A stretch of DNA of 64,000 nucleotides from contig JAXGGA010000022.1 of the NCBI GenBank assembly GCA_038373865.1, positions 310,001 through 374,000 of the forward strand, written 5' to 3'. Shown here in pieces: positions 1 through 13,600 of this stretch; the stretch's first letter is position 1; the number at the start of each line of letters is the position of its first letter. Below the pieces are notes generated by a model. That model did no database searches. It saw only the letters and a program-made list of their open reading frames with translations, and was not told where the DNA came from. The position numbers were made by a program, and so were the translations under genes. The DNA comes from Uloborus plumipes (Eukaryota > Arthropoda > Arachnida > Araneae > Uloboridae).

Positions 1-1600
1 CATCAAAGGTTACTGATGGCAACTGAGCCAAAGACTTTTGAACCCACAGATTTTACGAGCATACAGTATTCGGTGGGTATTTTATGGTATACGACTCCAA
101 ACCAGGAACCTTCAAAGTCCAGGGCCATTTCCATTAGGCAACCTAATGACCTCTAACTTTTGCTGAAAAAGAAGGTAAGGTAATGAATGATTTAAAGTGT
201 CAAGACAGAAAGGTGATGAAGTCATTTGAACTTTTCCCAAAACAAGAAACATCATACTTAACTTGGACATACATCAATAGCTTCAATTTTACAAGTAGCC
301 AGATAGTAAAAGAAGCCAGAAAATTAAAACACATAGTACATATTTCTATTATACAAGACATACTTTGACATGCTCATATTTTATGACTCATTGAAAATAT
401 TTAATTTGAAGTTTAGCAAGTATTTAATATTTCACCTTATTTGATTGTTCTGACTTTGTGCCATATTTTTATCATTCAGAAAATTATTTTGATTATTTTA
501 GAACTCATTAAGTATCATGAGTCACCTGTCACTTTTTATATTTCAAATATTTTAACTTCTCTTATATAAAGTTTTTTTTTTTTTTGAAAGTAACATATAA
601 AGCAGATTTTACTTTAGAAAACGGGAAAGCAAACAGTAAATTTTACATCAGAAAACGAGAAAAAACATTATTTTAACATTTAAAATATTTTGACCGGGTT
701 CAGTAAAATTTACTTTCAATAAACAGATTTTTTAAACTTTTTTTAAGAAGAGCACTCCCATTAGAATAAGTAAATAAAACTAAAATAAATATTAGAAACA
801 AATGCTTCACATATAAGACACAGCACACCTCCTCATTGTCGGCGGTTGCCTTTGAAGCCCAACTTAAAGATAGTTGAAAATAAGGGGAAACATGGAAGGC
901 TATCATCAAGTGTTAGCAAAACCAATTTTTCTCGTCTAGCATAACTGTTTTTTTACAAAAAGAAATAAATTTCAACCGAAAAATTATTGTCAAATTACTC
1001 ATTGATGAACACATAGTGGAAGTCTTGATTTGCTGATTGTATTTACTGCTCTCCCTGTTTCCTACAAATTTCAAGTTTTTGACCCATGCCAAGTGAAAAA
1101 ATGCTGAAATAGATTATACTGACAAAGTACTTCAATTTTTGTTATTCTTTTTATGTTTAACGCTCTGCAAACAAAATATAAATGGATAAATACATAAAAT
1201 ATGTAGGAGAAACACAAAACACTTTTGACGAATGGCCACTTATTTCAGAAAAATTAAATAAATACAGCAGAGAGTTGAAAATCCAAAGCTCCTTTTAATT
1301 TGAGGTACTTTATTTATATTTTAATTAATTTTCTTAGCAGCAAAAAAGAAACAACTTAAAAACTGAAAATAAGACTTTTTTACTGCTGTAAATTTTTTAA
1401 AACTACATACAGAAAATGATAAGAAGGTAGTGCGAGGTCAGTGTAAACAACACTCCCAGATAAGAGGGAAATTAGAGTTTAAAAATGGGAAAACTCTAGA
1501 GGAAAACAGTATTCAGCAGCTATTTTGTTACTTTTTCTGTAAGCATCGAGAAACAATAAATTCTAGTAATTTAAACACAGATTTCAATGGTCAAGCTTAC
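1..1600. other. ERGIC2 intron, no confident feature
   Basis: AT-rich intronic sequence. Bases 1-156 hold an open plus-strand frame without a start context (see findings). Short poly-T runs lie near 565-585. No ERGIC2 exon or recognisable transposon was found. Confidence 0.6.
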
Positions 1601-1699
1601 TAGAAGATGCTATCTTTTCATCTCCTTCTAAAGGGTCAAAAATTGCAGATGAAGGCTCCCCAAAAGAAAAACGTTCAATTCTGTGTGAGAAGTTGTAAT
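1601..1699 (-). CDS. ERGIC2: ERGIC2 seventh coding exon, last one in the window
   Basis: 99 nt encoding DYNFSHRIERFSFGEPSSAI and then FDPLEGDEKIASS. It matches the YNFSHRIDHLSFGE and NPLDGTEKIA blocks of human ERGIC2. The donor is GTAAGC and the exon ends one base into a codon. No exon matching the following family block (FQYFITVVPT) could be found in 1-1600, so the gene continues off the left edge. Confidence 0.94.
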
Positions 1700-4600
1700 C
1701 TAAAATGAAAGACTTCATTACATGTGAGAAATGTTGCAGCTAATTAGATACATATTTTCAAAAAAATTACAACATAATATAAGGTAAACAACACAATTTT
1801 CTTCTGTAAATTACCTTAATAAGATTTTTTTTTTTTTTTTTTGCAATCAGCATCTTCTCATGTGACTAATAACAGCAATTTCTAAAACAAAACGACACAA
1901 AAGAGGATAGCTGATGCATATCTGACAACCTTTCAAGGCAAAAACCTAGAAGATTTTATAAAGACGGGTGATTTGAGAGGTGTTTTATGCATCAGTCATC
2001 CAGTAACTGAGTAAAATTTTAAACCCAAAAAATTACTCCTAATACTATGGAGTGAAGAGGGGGGGAAGGGGGCAAGATAGATCTTGATCTTTTTCCTCAA
2101 CAGGTGAAAATACAATAGAATCAACTTATAGACACAAATGCAGAGCATTACGATGGTTAATCAAAACTTTTTTACTCATTGTAGCTTTAATCACAATACA
2201 ATGCACTATATGCTTAATAAAAGACATTGAATTGAATGCTGCAACAAGTTTTATTGAAATTACATCCCATATTACAGGATAGTTAAATAAACCTCATTTA
2301 AATAAAATATATACAATATAGTAATTATAAACCAAAATACAATACAATCAGACTAAACACTAAAGGAGCTTCTTTTCTTTTGCCAGTACATTGTTATGGC
2401 AAATTCTATTTTTTTCTGATTACATAAAAGGTTTAATTTGCAAATGATATTTGTAAATGCACTAATCTCGTTCATAATATACCTCACCTGAATCTTTCAG
2501 GAATGCTGAAATATGTGCATGACCAGCAGGATGAGGAATGTGCCTGAAAGTTTAAGCTGTGTATTTTTATGTGTAAAAGAATTAATACTCAAAATTAAAA
2601 TACTGAACCACAACTGCTTTTAATAACAAAAACAAAAATAAATAACTAAGTAATAATAATAATTACTTTCCAGCTGTTATATGAAAGTTCCCAGAAACTT
2701 TATTCACAACTAAGGATCCACGAAGACGACAAGCATTTGGATCTTTATTTTGAAGGATATTACTGGGAAAAATAAAGCAACAATTAATACAAAGTCATAT
2801 GAATAAATATAAATATTACTAACATTTTCAACCATTATTCAGGATCCATCTAAAACAAAATTCAGTTTCAGATAAAACTGATGGGGATCAAAAATATTTT
2901 CCTCATAAGCAATTTTCTGAAATATGATATACATTTATGTGTCCAAAATTTTTGTTATTTGCATGAATTACTTCGAGCTGAACTTAACTATTTAGATGTT
3001 GATCGAAGTTATCTCTGCCTTCCTGATTATTAAGTCAAAGAAAGTCCTTAAGAGAACACTAATTAAAAAGCAGCAGATTTTTCTCTAAATGTGTTTTTCC
3101 TTTTTACTTTCTTCTATATCTAATATATAGAAGAAAGTATTGGTTTCGTGAAAATTTTCGAATGTCGAATTTTGACGGATTTGCACGTTTTGAGGTGCGC
3201 TGAGTCCATTTCGACCATTTTTGGAAAATGTCTGTCTGTGTGTCTGTCTGTCTGTGTGTGAGTCTGTATGTGTGTGACCAGTTTTTGTGGCCGCGCTAGA
3301 GCAAAAACTACTGCATGAAATCGAACAAAAATTTTTGCACATATGTACCACCATGTGAACTGGTGCACCTGACTTTGTTTAGCGAATTCCTCCAAGGGGG
3401 GTGGAGCAATCGCACGTGCTCTGCGCGGGGGTGATTGCTATATCTCAGGAAGTAACCGGCGGAATCAAACGAAAATTGGTCCATAGGTAGACCCTACTGA
3501 GTACAGGTGCTGATTCAATTTGTTTGTCAATATCTTGAAGGGGGGTGGAGCAATCGCACGTGTTCTGCGCGGGGGTGATTGCTATATCTCAAGAAGTAAT
3601 CGGCGGAATCAAACGAAAATTGGTTTGTAGGTAGACCCTACTGAGTACAGGAGCTGATTCAATTTGTTTGTCAATATCTCGAAGGGGGGTGGAGCAATCG
3701 CACGTGTTCTGCGCGGGGGTGACTGCTATATCTCAGGAAGTTACCGGCGGAATCAAACGAAAATTGGTCCATAGGTAGACCCTACTGAGTACAGGTGTTG
3801 ATTTGATTTGTTTGTCAATATCTCGAAGGGGGGTGGAGCAATCGCACGTGTTCTGCGTGGGGGTGACTGCTATATCTCAGAAAGTAACCGGCAGAATCAA
3901 ACGAAAATAGGTTCATAGGTAGACCCTATTGAGTACAAAAGCTGATTCAATTTGTGTGTCAATATCTCAAAGGGGGGTGGAGCAATCAAAAGTGCTTATT
4001 TTGTCATTGCACCTACTGTATCTCGGGAAATATTGCTGCGATTTGAATGAAATTTGGAATAACACTAACTCATTCTGGAAGCAAGCATCGATTAAATTTT
4101 GGCGCCAATCGCCCCAGGGGGAGGGTGGGGTGATTTTTGCGCTTAGTCAACAATGCGAAAAATTAATTCATTAAAAAATCGCTTTCACGCTATTTAATTA
4201 TCAAAACAGCTGAAAACTTTCAATGATTTGAAATTTTTAACTATTGCCAATTTCTTTTTACTAAAAATAAAATGTTTGCAATTAATCTAAACAAGGCTTT
4301 TGCAATGATTTCCAATTTCGCTCATTGATTCTGCATTTGCCGGGTTATTACGATAATTGGGAAATTGGAGCTGCTGTCTCCAATTATTCTGGCGAGTACG
4401 TATTTTATTTTGTAACCGGAATTCATAAGATAGATATAGAAGAAAGTTTCGTGACGGCCACGACAGCTAGTTAGGATTAGTTTCTGCTATAACTATGCTC
4501 AGAAAAATTTCTTCGCTCTGGAAAAAATATCTCATGATGAAAAATCTGATACTAACATATGACTTTCTTGTACACTAATTAAATAATCTATGTTTTTGAA

Positions 4601-7600
4601 TATGTTTTAAGGAAATTTCAGTTTTTTTCATGAATTCATAGATAGGTTCCCACATCTATAAAATACTTAGAAAGAGATACTTTAAAACTTATACTATGCT
4701 ACTATTTATTCCTTTAAGAAAAATACTTAAGAGATATTTTAAAACTTATATTATGCTACTACTTATTCTTATATGACTGTTCAACTGATCAGTATTGTTT
4801 TATACAGCGCATTATTTATAACTTAACTCAGGGCTAATTGAATTAATGTTTATATTCTCCTACAATTTTTGTTTACACTTTTGTAAATTGAAATACAACC
4901 AAAGGAATGTAAAAAAAAAAAAAAAAAAAAATACAAATTTCAAAACTAGTTTTTTGAAAGTAATTTGATAGAAACACAGACTGTTTATAAAATAACAATA
5001 TCATCAAAGTTAAAAATTATAAAATATCGTGCACTTGTTTCAGAGGTAGAAGGATACTGTTTTGGAATGTAGAATAAGTTTCGAGTTTATAATATGAAGC
5101 AGCATTCACTTTTATGCGTAAATATTTTTTAAGTTGGAATTATCTATGAATTTAGGGCAGGACTGGATTTAACTAAAATGATGCCAGGGTTCTCGTAAAA
5201 ATTGGTTTTATATTAAGAAATTAAAATGTAAACAGATACAAAGGAAGACTAAGAAAAAGATACGTTAAGTTCCTCAACAGCAGAGCTGTTTGGAAATCCT
5301 GAAGAAACACTACTATATCCGTTGACACACTATCTTTCCCACACACTAGGGTGGAGCGAAAAAAATGAATTTTTGATTTTCATAAACGGGTACCTTTCAT
5401 TTACTGTGAATGAGGATAAGTAACAATTCTGTAAAAAATTTCACTTTTGCGACGTCATCTTTAGTCTGCGCATTTGGCCTAAAGTTTTGAAAATTTTGAT
5501 TTTTTTTAGTTTTTTCAAATTTTTTAAAAAATATTGCAATTGATAAAACTAGGGACGGGTGGTTATTAAATGGAGGAAAAAGGTTTGAAATATACAAGAA
5601 ATTTTTTAAAACCATTTTAGGTTATGATTTCAGTCTGCGTATTAGGCCCAAAGTTCATCAAATTTTCAGAAATTTCCGATATTTTAAATATTGAGCAGAA
5701 ATTTTATAATTCAATATTTCCTCTCAATATTTACTTAAAGTTCCTTCAAAACATTTTCTTAATCATTTTGTTGTTTCTTTGAACTACTCAACTCTATGCT
5801 TGCTCATTGAAATTACCCAGGACTCACAACGAGGAAGTGGTCGCACTTTGGGTGCCACTCGCGCTCCCATTGCCTCCAACTGATGAGAGTATACATTTAC
5901 ATTTCTTAGACAAGTCAGAAACAATAAATTGTTTCTTTGAGTCTGAAATTGTTTGCTAGACTATAATTTTTAAAAGAGTTCATAACTTTCGTGAGTAAAA
6001 GTGTCCTTGCTCTTTTAAGATGAAGTGCAGACATTACTAATTTAGCTATGAATTTGTGTGAGATTATTAAGATTATCTCTCCGGAAAAAGCAGAAAATTG
6101 TATTCACATCTATTCAAAACAATGTGTACTTTGCACTCAAGAAATATGCTGTTATCAATGTATATATATATATATATATAAATGGATGGATGGATGGATG
6201 TTTGTTCCTTATACAAATCCATTTTTGGTCGGATTTTCAACAAACTTGGCACAGAGGTTCCTTGATGCATTAGAATTCACATAGGCGGGCGTTTGGAAAT
6301 TGGAAAAAAAATCCAAAAAGCTCAAAATTCAAATCTTTTGACTCAAAATAGGCATTTTCCTTCAATTTCGAATAGATAGAGTAATAGAGAAGACTTTAAG
6401 CACACAAATTGATAAAATGTAACACATTAAAATAGGAGTATTTTCCAACAAAGATTACGATCAACAATGAATTATCAATTTAAGGCTCAACTATTTCTTT
6501 TTAGCATGAAATAAGTTTTTATATTCCCATGTGGATAGAATTCATTCAAATATTTTTAGAGCTATATTGTATTAATAAGCACCCGGGCAACGGCGGGAAA
6601 TAACATGGTAAGTTCATAAGAGAAAGCATATAAAGAAACTTATTTTAAATCGTATTATAAACGCTAAATCTAGAAAACAAACAATCAAACAAGTGAGAAC
6701 GCTTCAGATCCCAAAAAAATACACAAAAATCTATTTTCATACATTACATACATAAATCAAAAGTCAGTATACATGGATATGATTTCTTGTCATGATGTGG
6801 AAATTACAAAGCCACCTTTTACAGGTAATTTAACAACACAATATTTACAAAGATTATGGAAGCTGAGAATTTAAATATGATTTCTGAATGCGCTCTTTTT
6901 AAACTGCCATTCAAGATTCAATCAGTTGAAAGAGCTGTCAAATAGGTCACAAGCTCTTCAAAATTGTTATGTAATCACAGGAAAAGAAAAAGTTTAATAA
7001 AAACGAGGATATCTAACAGAAATATTTGATCAATTTCAGACACAAAGGAACAATTTAACTGTGAAAGACTTATCTAAAAAATGTAAATACGTGCTTGCAT
7101 TGGTTGGAAGGAATGGTTTACGTGTAGGACTAGAAGTGCGGTCACCTCCTCGTGGTGAGTCCTGGGTAGTTCTACATGAGCTAGCAAAGAGTTGCAGGGT
7201 TCGAAGTAATAACAACATGAATAAAAACAGGTTTGAAGACACTTCAAGTAAAATTTGAGAGGAAATACTGAGTTAAAAAATGTCGAAAATATCAGAAATT
7301 TTGCGAAATTTGATGAACTTTGAACGCAATGCACGAACTGGAATCATAATCTAAAATGGTTTGAAAAAATTCTTTGTATATTTCAAGCCTTTTTCTTCCA
7401 TTTAATAACCACCCCTTCACTAGTTTTATCATTTGCAATAATTTTTAAAAAAATTTGAAAAATGTAAAAAAAATCAAAAATTTCAAAACTTTTAAGACAA
7501 ATGTGCAGATTAAAGATGACGTCGCAAAAGTGAAATATTTTACAGAATTGTTACTTATCCTCATTCACAGTAAATGAAAGGTACCCGTTTACGAAAATCA

Positions 7601-10600
7601 AAAATTAATTTTTTTCGCTCCACACTACTACACACTACGGCTGCCAACACTGGGGGCACCCAGGAAGGAACATAGGGTGGCATTTGAGCCGGAAAAAAGT
7701 ACTGATATGTTCGAATTTCGAATAAAGGACTTCAAAATGGCTATATCTAGCAAATAGTTATCGGACCTTCTCGATCTTGGTCTCATTCCAAAGAACGCAA
7801 GAAATACCTGTTAGGAAAGTTTCCTTCTGAAGGTTTTCAAAACCACTAATTGTTATCTCCACCCTGAAGAAAGATACAGGTGTTTGAAAATTTGGAAATA
7901 TCCATTTTAAATTGGATTTATAAAAATCGTCTGCACGAGCGTGAAAAAAATTAAATAGCGTGAAATCAATTATTGATAACAAAAAGATGCTGCCATTTTG
8001 TTCTTCAACATAAACAAATAAAATTCTTGCTTTTGCTTTTCCTGTAGCAGGGATTTAAAACTTTTTTGGCGATTGATTCATTTTTCGTACTGTGCAAAAT
8101 GTCGACTTTAATCTAATCGGGATTTTTATAGATACGCATTACTTGACATAAATTTTATTCTCAAGGTATACTGGGCAGAGTCGGGTCATGCAGCTAATAA
8201 TGAATAAAAACAAAAGTTTGAGTGCAAAAGAGATTTTTAAAATATATGTAGGGATTTCTTAAATTAAGCCTGAATAGAAGCCAAAACTTGTTGCTCGGAA
8301 ATCTGAGAGGCCTCAAATTTTGGAAATTAAAATTTCTATTTTTATTGTTTTGAATGGAAAAAATAAATAAATAAACCTTTCACGATGAAAGTTTTAGTTT
8401 TGTGTTAGCCAGCGTTGTATATTGCAAAAATGAAAACTTTTGTGTTTAAAAAAAAAAAGATTGGACAGAGACAGTTTCTTCTCTTACCCATGATAATAAA
8501 CATTTAAAAAGTTCAGAGAAATATACACAATTTTTTACAATATTAAAAAAAAAAAAATTTAAAAAGAAGGAAAATGAAATGAACATTTTGCAAAAATGAT
8601 TGGACAAGCATACTTTTCATACACGTGTACAAAAGTTTTCATTTTTGCAAAGCGATTGTTGTACAATATAGATGTTTCTTGAAATCCTAATGACTGAAAA
8701 CTTATTTTCTTGGTGGACTTCATTGATTTGATGAAAATTTGAGAGAAATTTACTTCATTAGGGAGTCCAGGAGAAAGGATAAAGTTCAGCATCTTCCGAA
8801 TAAATCAGGAGAGTTAGAAGCAATGTATACACAGTAACTTCAGGATGAAAAAAAACAGGTTGAGTTAAACTATTTGGTTGTATAAGCTACGACTTAAAAT
8901 TGTACTGCACATTTTACTATGAGAATGCCAAGTTCCAACATAACTATTCTACAAATATACTGGATCATTATCAGCAGAACTTGTTTTTCTGTCTGCTTAA
9001 AATAAATCTTTAAAATGAAGAGGTATTTCCGGGCTTATAGGCTGTGATCGACGAGAAACATAAAATTTCAAACGACCGCAGTGTCCGACGAAACGTTTGA
9101 AATTTATGTTTCTCATTGACCACGGCCAATAAGCCAGGAAATACCTCTTCATATTGACGCTGGCCGTAAAAGCCTTAAGAAGTATTTAAATCTTTAAAGT
9201 TTGAAATCTTCAAGAAATGATCACATCAAATTTGTTTCATTTACACACAATCACAAACATTATTTGATCAACACTTTCTTACCCAGTAGGAAATCCTCTT
9301 AAAATATTTGTATAGCCATCTTTCCAAATCAGTTCTTGAATTGCATGATACTCTTCTCTAATATACAAATTTATTTTTTGCATAGTATCCCATTGCACCC
9401 TTTGTGGCTCGGAGAGTTCAAAATGGGTGGGTTCTTCTTCAAGTTCTCCAAACGTTTGAGTATTTTGATTAGTCACATCAAGTATGTCAGCTCCTATGGC
9501 TAAAAAAAAAATATATATTCAACTATTACAAATAAATTATGGGTAATATGAAGAGTAGAATTTTTTTCTGGCAAGAACTCATAAATATTTAAAAAAAATT
9601 AAAGTTAGGTATTGGAAATGAGAAAATCAGCATATGTTTATGCTATAACTTTTCCAAACTGCATATTTTTTTCATAGTCTCAACGAATGATTTTACAAAA
9701 TACTTTTTACTAGCAAAAAAAACTTTATTTTCAGGACATTAAATTTGCATGAAAATTTAGAAAAACTTAAAAGATAACTAAAATACAGTGAACTCTCACT
9801 TATACGCCGTCTTATTTATGCGCCTTTTTCAGTTATATGACGATTTTAAATGGTCCCAGCACATTCCATAGCAAAATGATGATAGTATCATTCATTTATG
9901 CGTCGCTCTAAAGATATATATTTCACTCATGCGCCAAATTTTCTGTAAAATGTAAAAAATTTAATTTATTTCCTTTACAAAATAAGCATTTTTCTTCACT
10001 TTCCTCTTTAATCTTTCGTTTTTATTGCTCACAGAAGGCCTTTTTTCTACATGAACTAGAAATCGGAGAGGGACAAATATCTATTATGGATCGTTTTAAA
10101 GCGAACGGTTTGTAATTTTTCATGCTTCAATTTTTCTTTTCTCTTTATCATTGTAGTTTTGTTACAGTAATTGCCAAACCGTAGTAATATGTCCCTTTTC
10201 AATAGAAATATTTTTATTCATTCTCTCATTAAAAACTATGTTGCGTTTTAGTCCTTTAAATAGTCTTGTTCACTTATACGTCTCTTTCACTTATGCGCCT
10301 TCTTCTGTTGGTCCCTTGGGCCGGCGCATAAGTGAGAGTTCACTGTATATAATAAGATAATATCAGAAAACAAGAAACTATTAATATAAAGCAAACTGTT
10401 TATTTTCTAATGCATATATTTAGGGAAAATTTATTAACAAAAAAATGAAATGAAGTCAGGGCACAAAATAAAAACCTCAAAGAACTTTGAAAATGTTAAA
10501 AAAAGTTCTGAAAGAAACTCTCATTTGAGCTTTTAAAATTATTTTTTGTTGAGGTTGGTTAGGGTAAGTGGGCCCCCTTTTTACAACAGTTTGTTTTTAA

Positions 10601-13600
10601 AGTCCTATACAAAAGTTTTAAAGCAAAACAACTTAAATTTGTTGACATTTTTTCTTGAACATTATTAATAAACACAAGTTCAGCATTATTTCCTAAAAAT
10701 ATGCTTTAAATATTTTTAGCTATGGTATTCTTTACAAAATGATGCGGATGACCCACTTACCCCCTAGGAAGGGGTAAGTGCCCCACACCCCCCCAGTTAT
10801 TTATATTTGAAGTGAGCATATCCAAAAATGAGGTTTGCAGGTTCTACCTGATAAAGTATGTAAAATTTTAGAAGGAAATATTTTTTTGTAAATGTATCCA
10901 TTAACGAGATATCTACTTACATTTAAATGTGTATAACATAATATTATAAAGCGGAATACAAAATAATTTTTTCTGTGAAATTCATTAAAAATCGTTAGGT
11001 ATATTTTTTGCTTTTACATATAAATTACAGTTGAATAAACATAATAGAGTCGATTAAGATCAATTTTGGTAAAATAAAAATATATATATAATAGGTTGAA
11101 AAAAAAAACGGAAACACTTAATGGCAGCGTCTACTTGAATTTTTCTGGAGGAAAAACATTATCATTTCATCCTCAGTTATAATTCTAACATCACCTACAT
11201 CAAGCCAATAAAAAGCGTAGCTATTTCAATTCTTCCTATCAAATTTTGAAGTATTTTTTCATTTGTTTCATGTTTTAAAATTAGACCTTCATAATACTTT
11301 ATGGTTTTCTTTGATGCAAGTTTCACAAATGCATAGTTACCAGCTTTTGCAGTTTTTGTAGCTAAACCATCAATTTCTACTAGGTCTCCATGATTATCTT
11401 TTACTTCATCGAGGAAATAGCTTCATCAAAACTGCTTTTCATTTTGAAATCACCATTATTATTATTACACTGTAGTGAAGGGGACCACTTACCCTAATAG
11501 AGAAAAACCAAGGGGTAAGTGGGACCCCTCCCCTTAAACACTTATTGAAAATCCTTTGAATAAAATTTTGTATTGCAATGTGAACTTTAGGTTAAACTCT
11601 ATAAGAAAACCTGATGAACATAGAAAAAATAATAAAAACTAACATTGAAGCACTTCTTTGAAAAATGTTGCTTGAACTCGAAAAAAAAAAATTTTTTTGG
11701 AAATTTTTTTGACATAAAGTATATGATCCAAAAAAAAAAGTTCCAAGAAACCCAAATATATGCAAAAGCAATCACTGTGATGCAATTTTACATGATCAGT
11801 ACAAAAAAGTATAAAAACAATGCGTGCATTTCAGTTTTAAGGGGGGAGGGGCCCACTTACCCAAACCAACTCTAATTAATGTTTTCCCATCAACAGAATT
11901 TTAAAAAAAATTTAAATTGATTTGAAAATATTATACATACAAGCTCTATTAAATATGTTAATTAACACATACAACAAAATTTAATTTTTTTAACAAAAAT
12001 AAAAAAGCATAATAATTACACATGAAGAATAAGACTAAAATCCGAATGTACAGAACAATTCCACAATTAATTACTCAAACCTCTCAGTGTTTCAAAAGTC
12101 TAATGACTATTATGACTTTAAGCTAAAACTTTAAAAAGTACTAAAATAATCAATGCATTTGAGTAATTCAACACTTCCAGACTTCGGTCAGTTATTTCTA
12201 CAGCAATAGTATTCTTAGATTTATCATACCTGGCATCATCATCAGAATTGTTTTAATATCTTCATAAACCTAACAAAAATTAAGAAAACCTTTCTGAAGC
12301 TTTTACTTGAACTAACATGGATGGAATTGGATTGAAATTTTCAAATGGAAGTGGCAAACAAATCTAAGTGCCTTATAGAAAGATACATTATAATAAGGGT
12401 TAATAAATAACTATCAACACAAAGATATTAATGAACGGGCATCTCCGTGCGAGTACTGCTAGTAATAGATAAAAATGAGTGATTGCTACAAAAGATGAAA
12501 TCTGATTTTGAAAATGCATAAGAAGTCATGTCTGGAGTACAACAGCCAAAATGCATAAATTTTTAGCATAAGGGCAGAAGTTGGCAGTTATGCCATCTTT
12601 ACAACAATAGAATATTGCTTTTTCAAGAGTAAAATTTTATTTATTTTTTGCAAACAACGAAAACCAAATAAAACAAAATAATACTTTTACACTAGCATGT
12701 TGTAACCTTTTCTGTTTGGCCTTTTTAGGCACAGAAGTCTGACCCATGAATGTTGTATAAATGCATTTTCACTAGATAGAAGGTGGATTCATGTATTTAT
12801 TTTTTTAATATTTTTTTAATGTCATCAAGATCAACTTGCGAACCACGAAAAAATTTTACTTTTGATAACTATAAAAAAATTATTTGTGACATTTCTTTCC
12901 TTTGGTGGATTACTTTACCAGAAATAAATAAATATAAATAAAAATTAATAAGATAGACTATTTCAGAACATTTTAAATATGAATGAAACATATACTTGAA
13001 TCAAAGGAGCCATAAACTTTTACTACACTATTCATTTTACTAAAATAAATCTTAAAATTAGTTATATAATATTGCTTTGGAAAGAAAAAAAAGAATCATC
13101 TACTAACTTGAACATGGCATTGCAACAGTAATATCCACATTGATTCTCAGTTTACTGAAAAAAAAAGAGTGGTAATTCAAAAAACATTAAATGTATACAT
13201 ACAAAAATTCAAAATAAAAAACTTAACATACCTATCAATATCATGATCAACGCTGTACTCAAATTTTAATTGACTAGAACTATAATACCGAATTTCAGTA
13301 ATCACAAGAACAATGATGATAATGAAGCTCACGATTGACACTGCAAAAGAACAAATGCAAAATAATAATAATAGTTTGTATTTTATTTTAAGTAACCACG
13401 CAATCACACAACAAAATCTAAAATATAAAGAAATTGAGTTAAGTCTCCAGTGATGTTTAGGATTCTCAGAACTGACTAATGTAAAAATAATCTCAAACAA
13501 AGGATAGCCTGAGGTGATATATAATAGTTCTTTGAATAATCAAAAATGGAAGATGTTGGGTTAAAAGTCTGCTGATGGTACAGCCAAGCAGGGGCGGACT

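Noticed and set aside
3401..3985. CRISPR-like array (regular repeats)
   Set aside because: The whole 144-bp unit is repeated without unique spacers. It is a satellite in a eukaryotic intron.
12229..12263. Possible extra minus-strand ERGIC2 exon ending in CCAG|GTATGA
   Set aside because: The exons on either side already join in phase and match the family without a gap. This stretch encodes nothing like ERGIC2.
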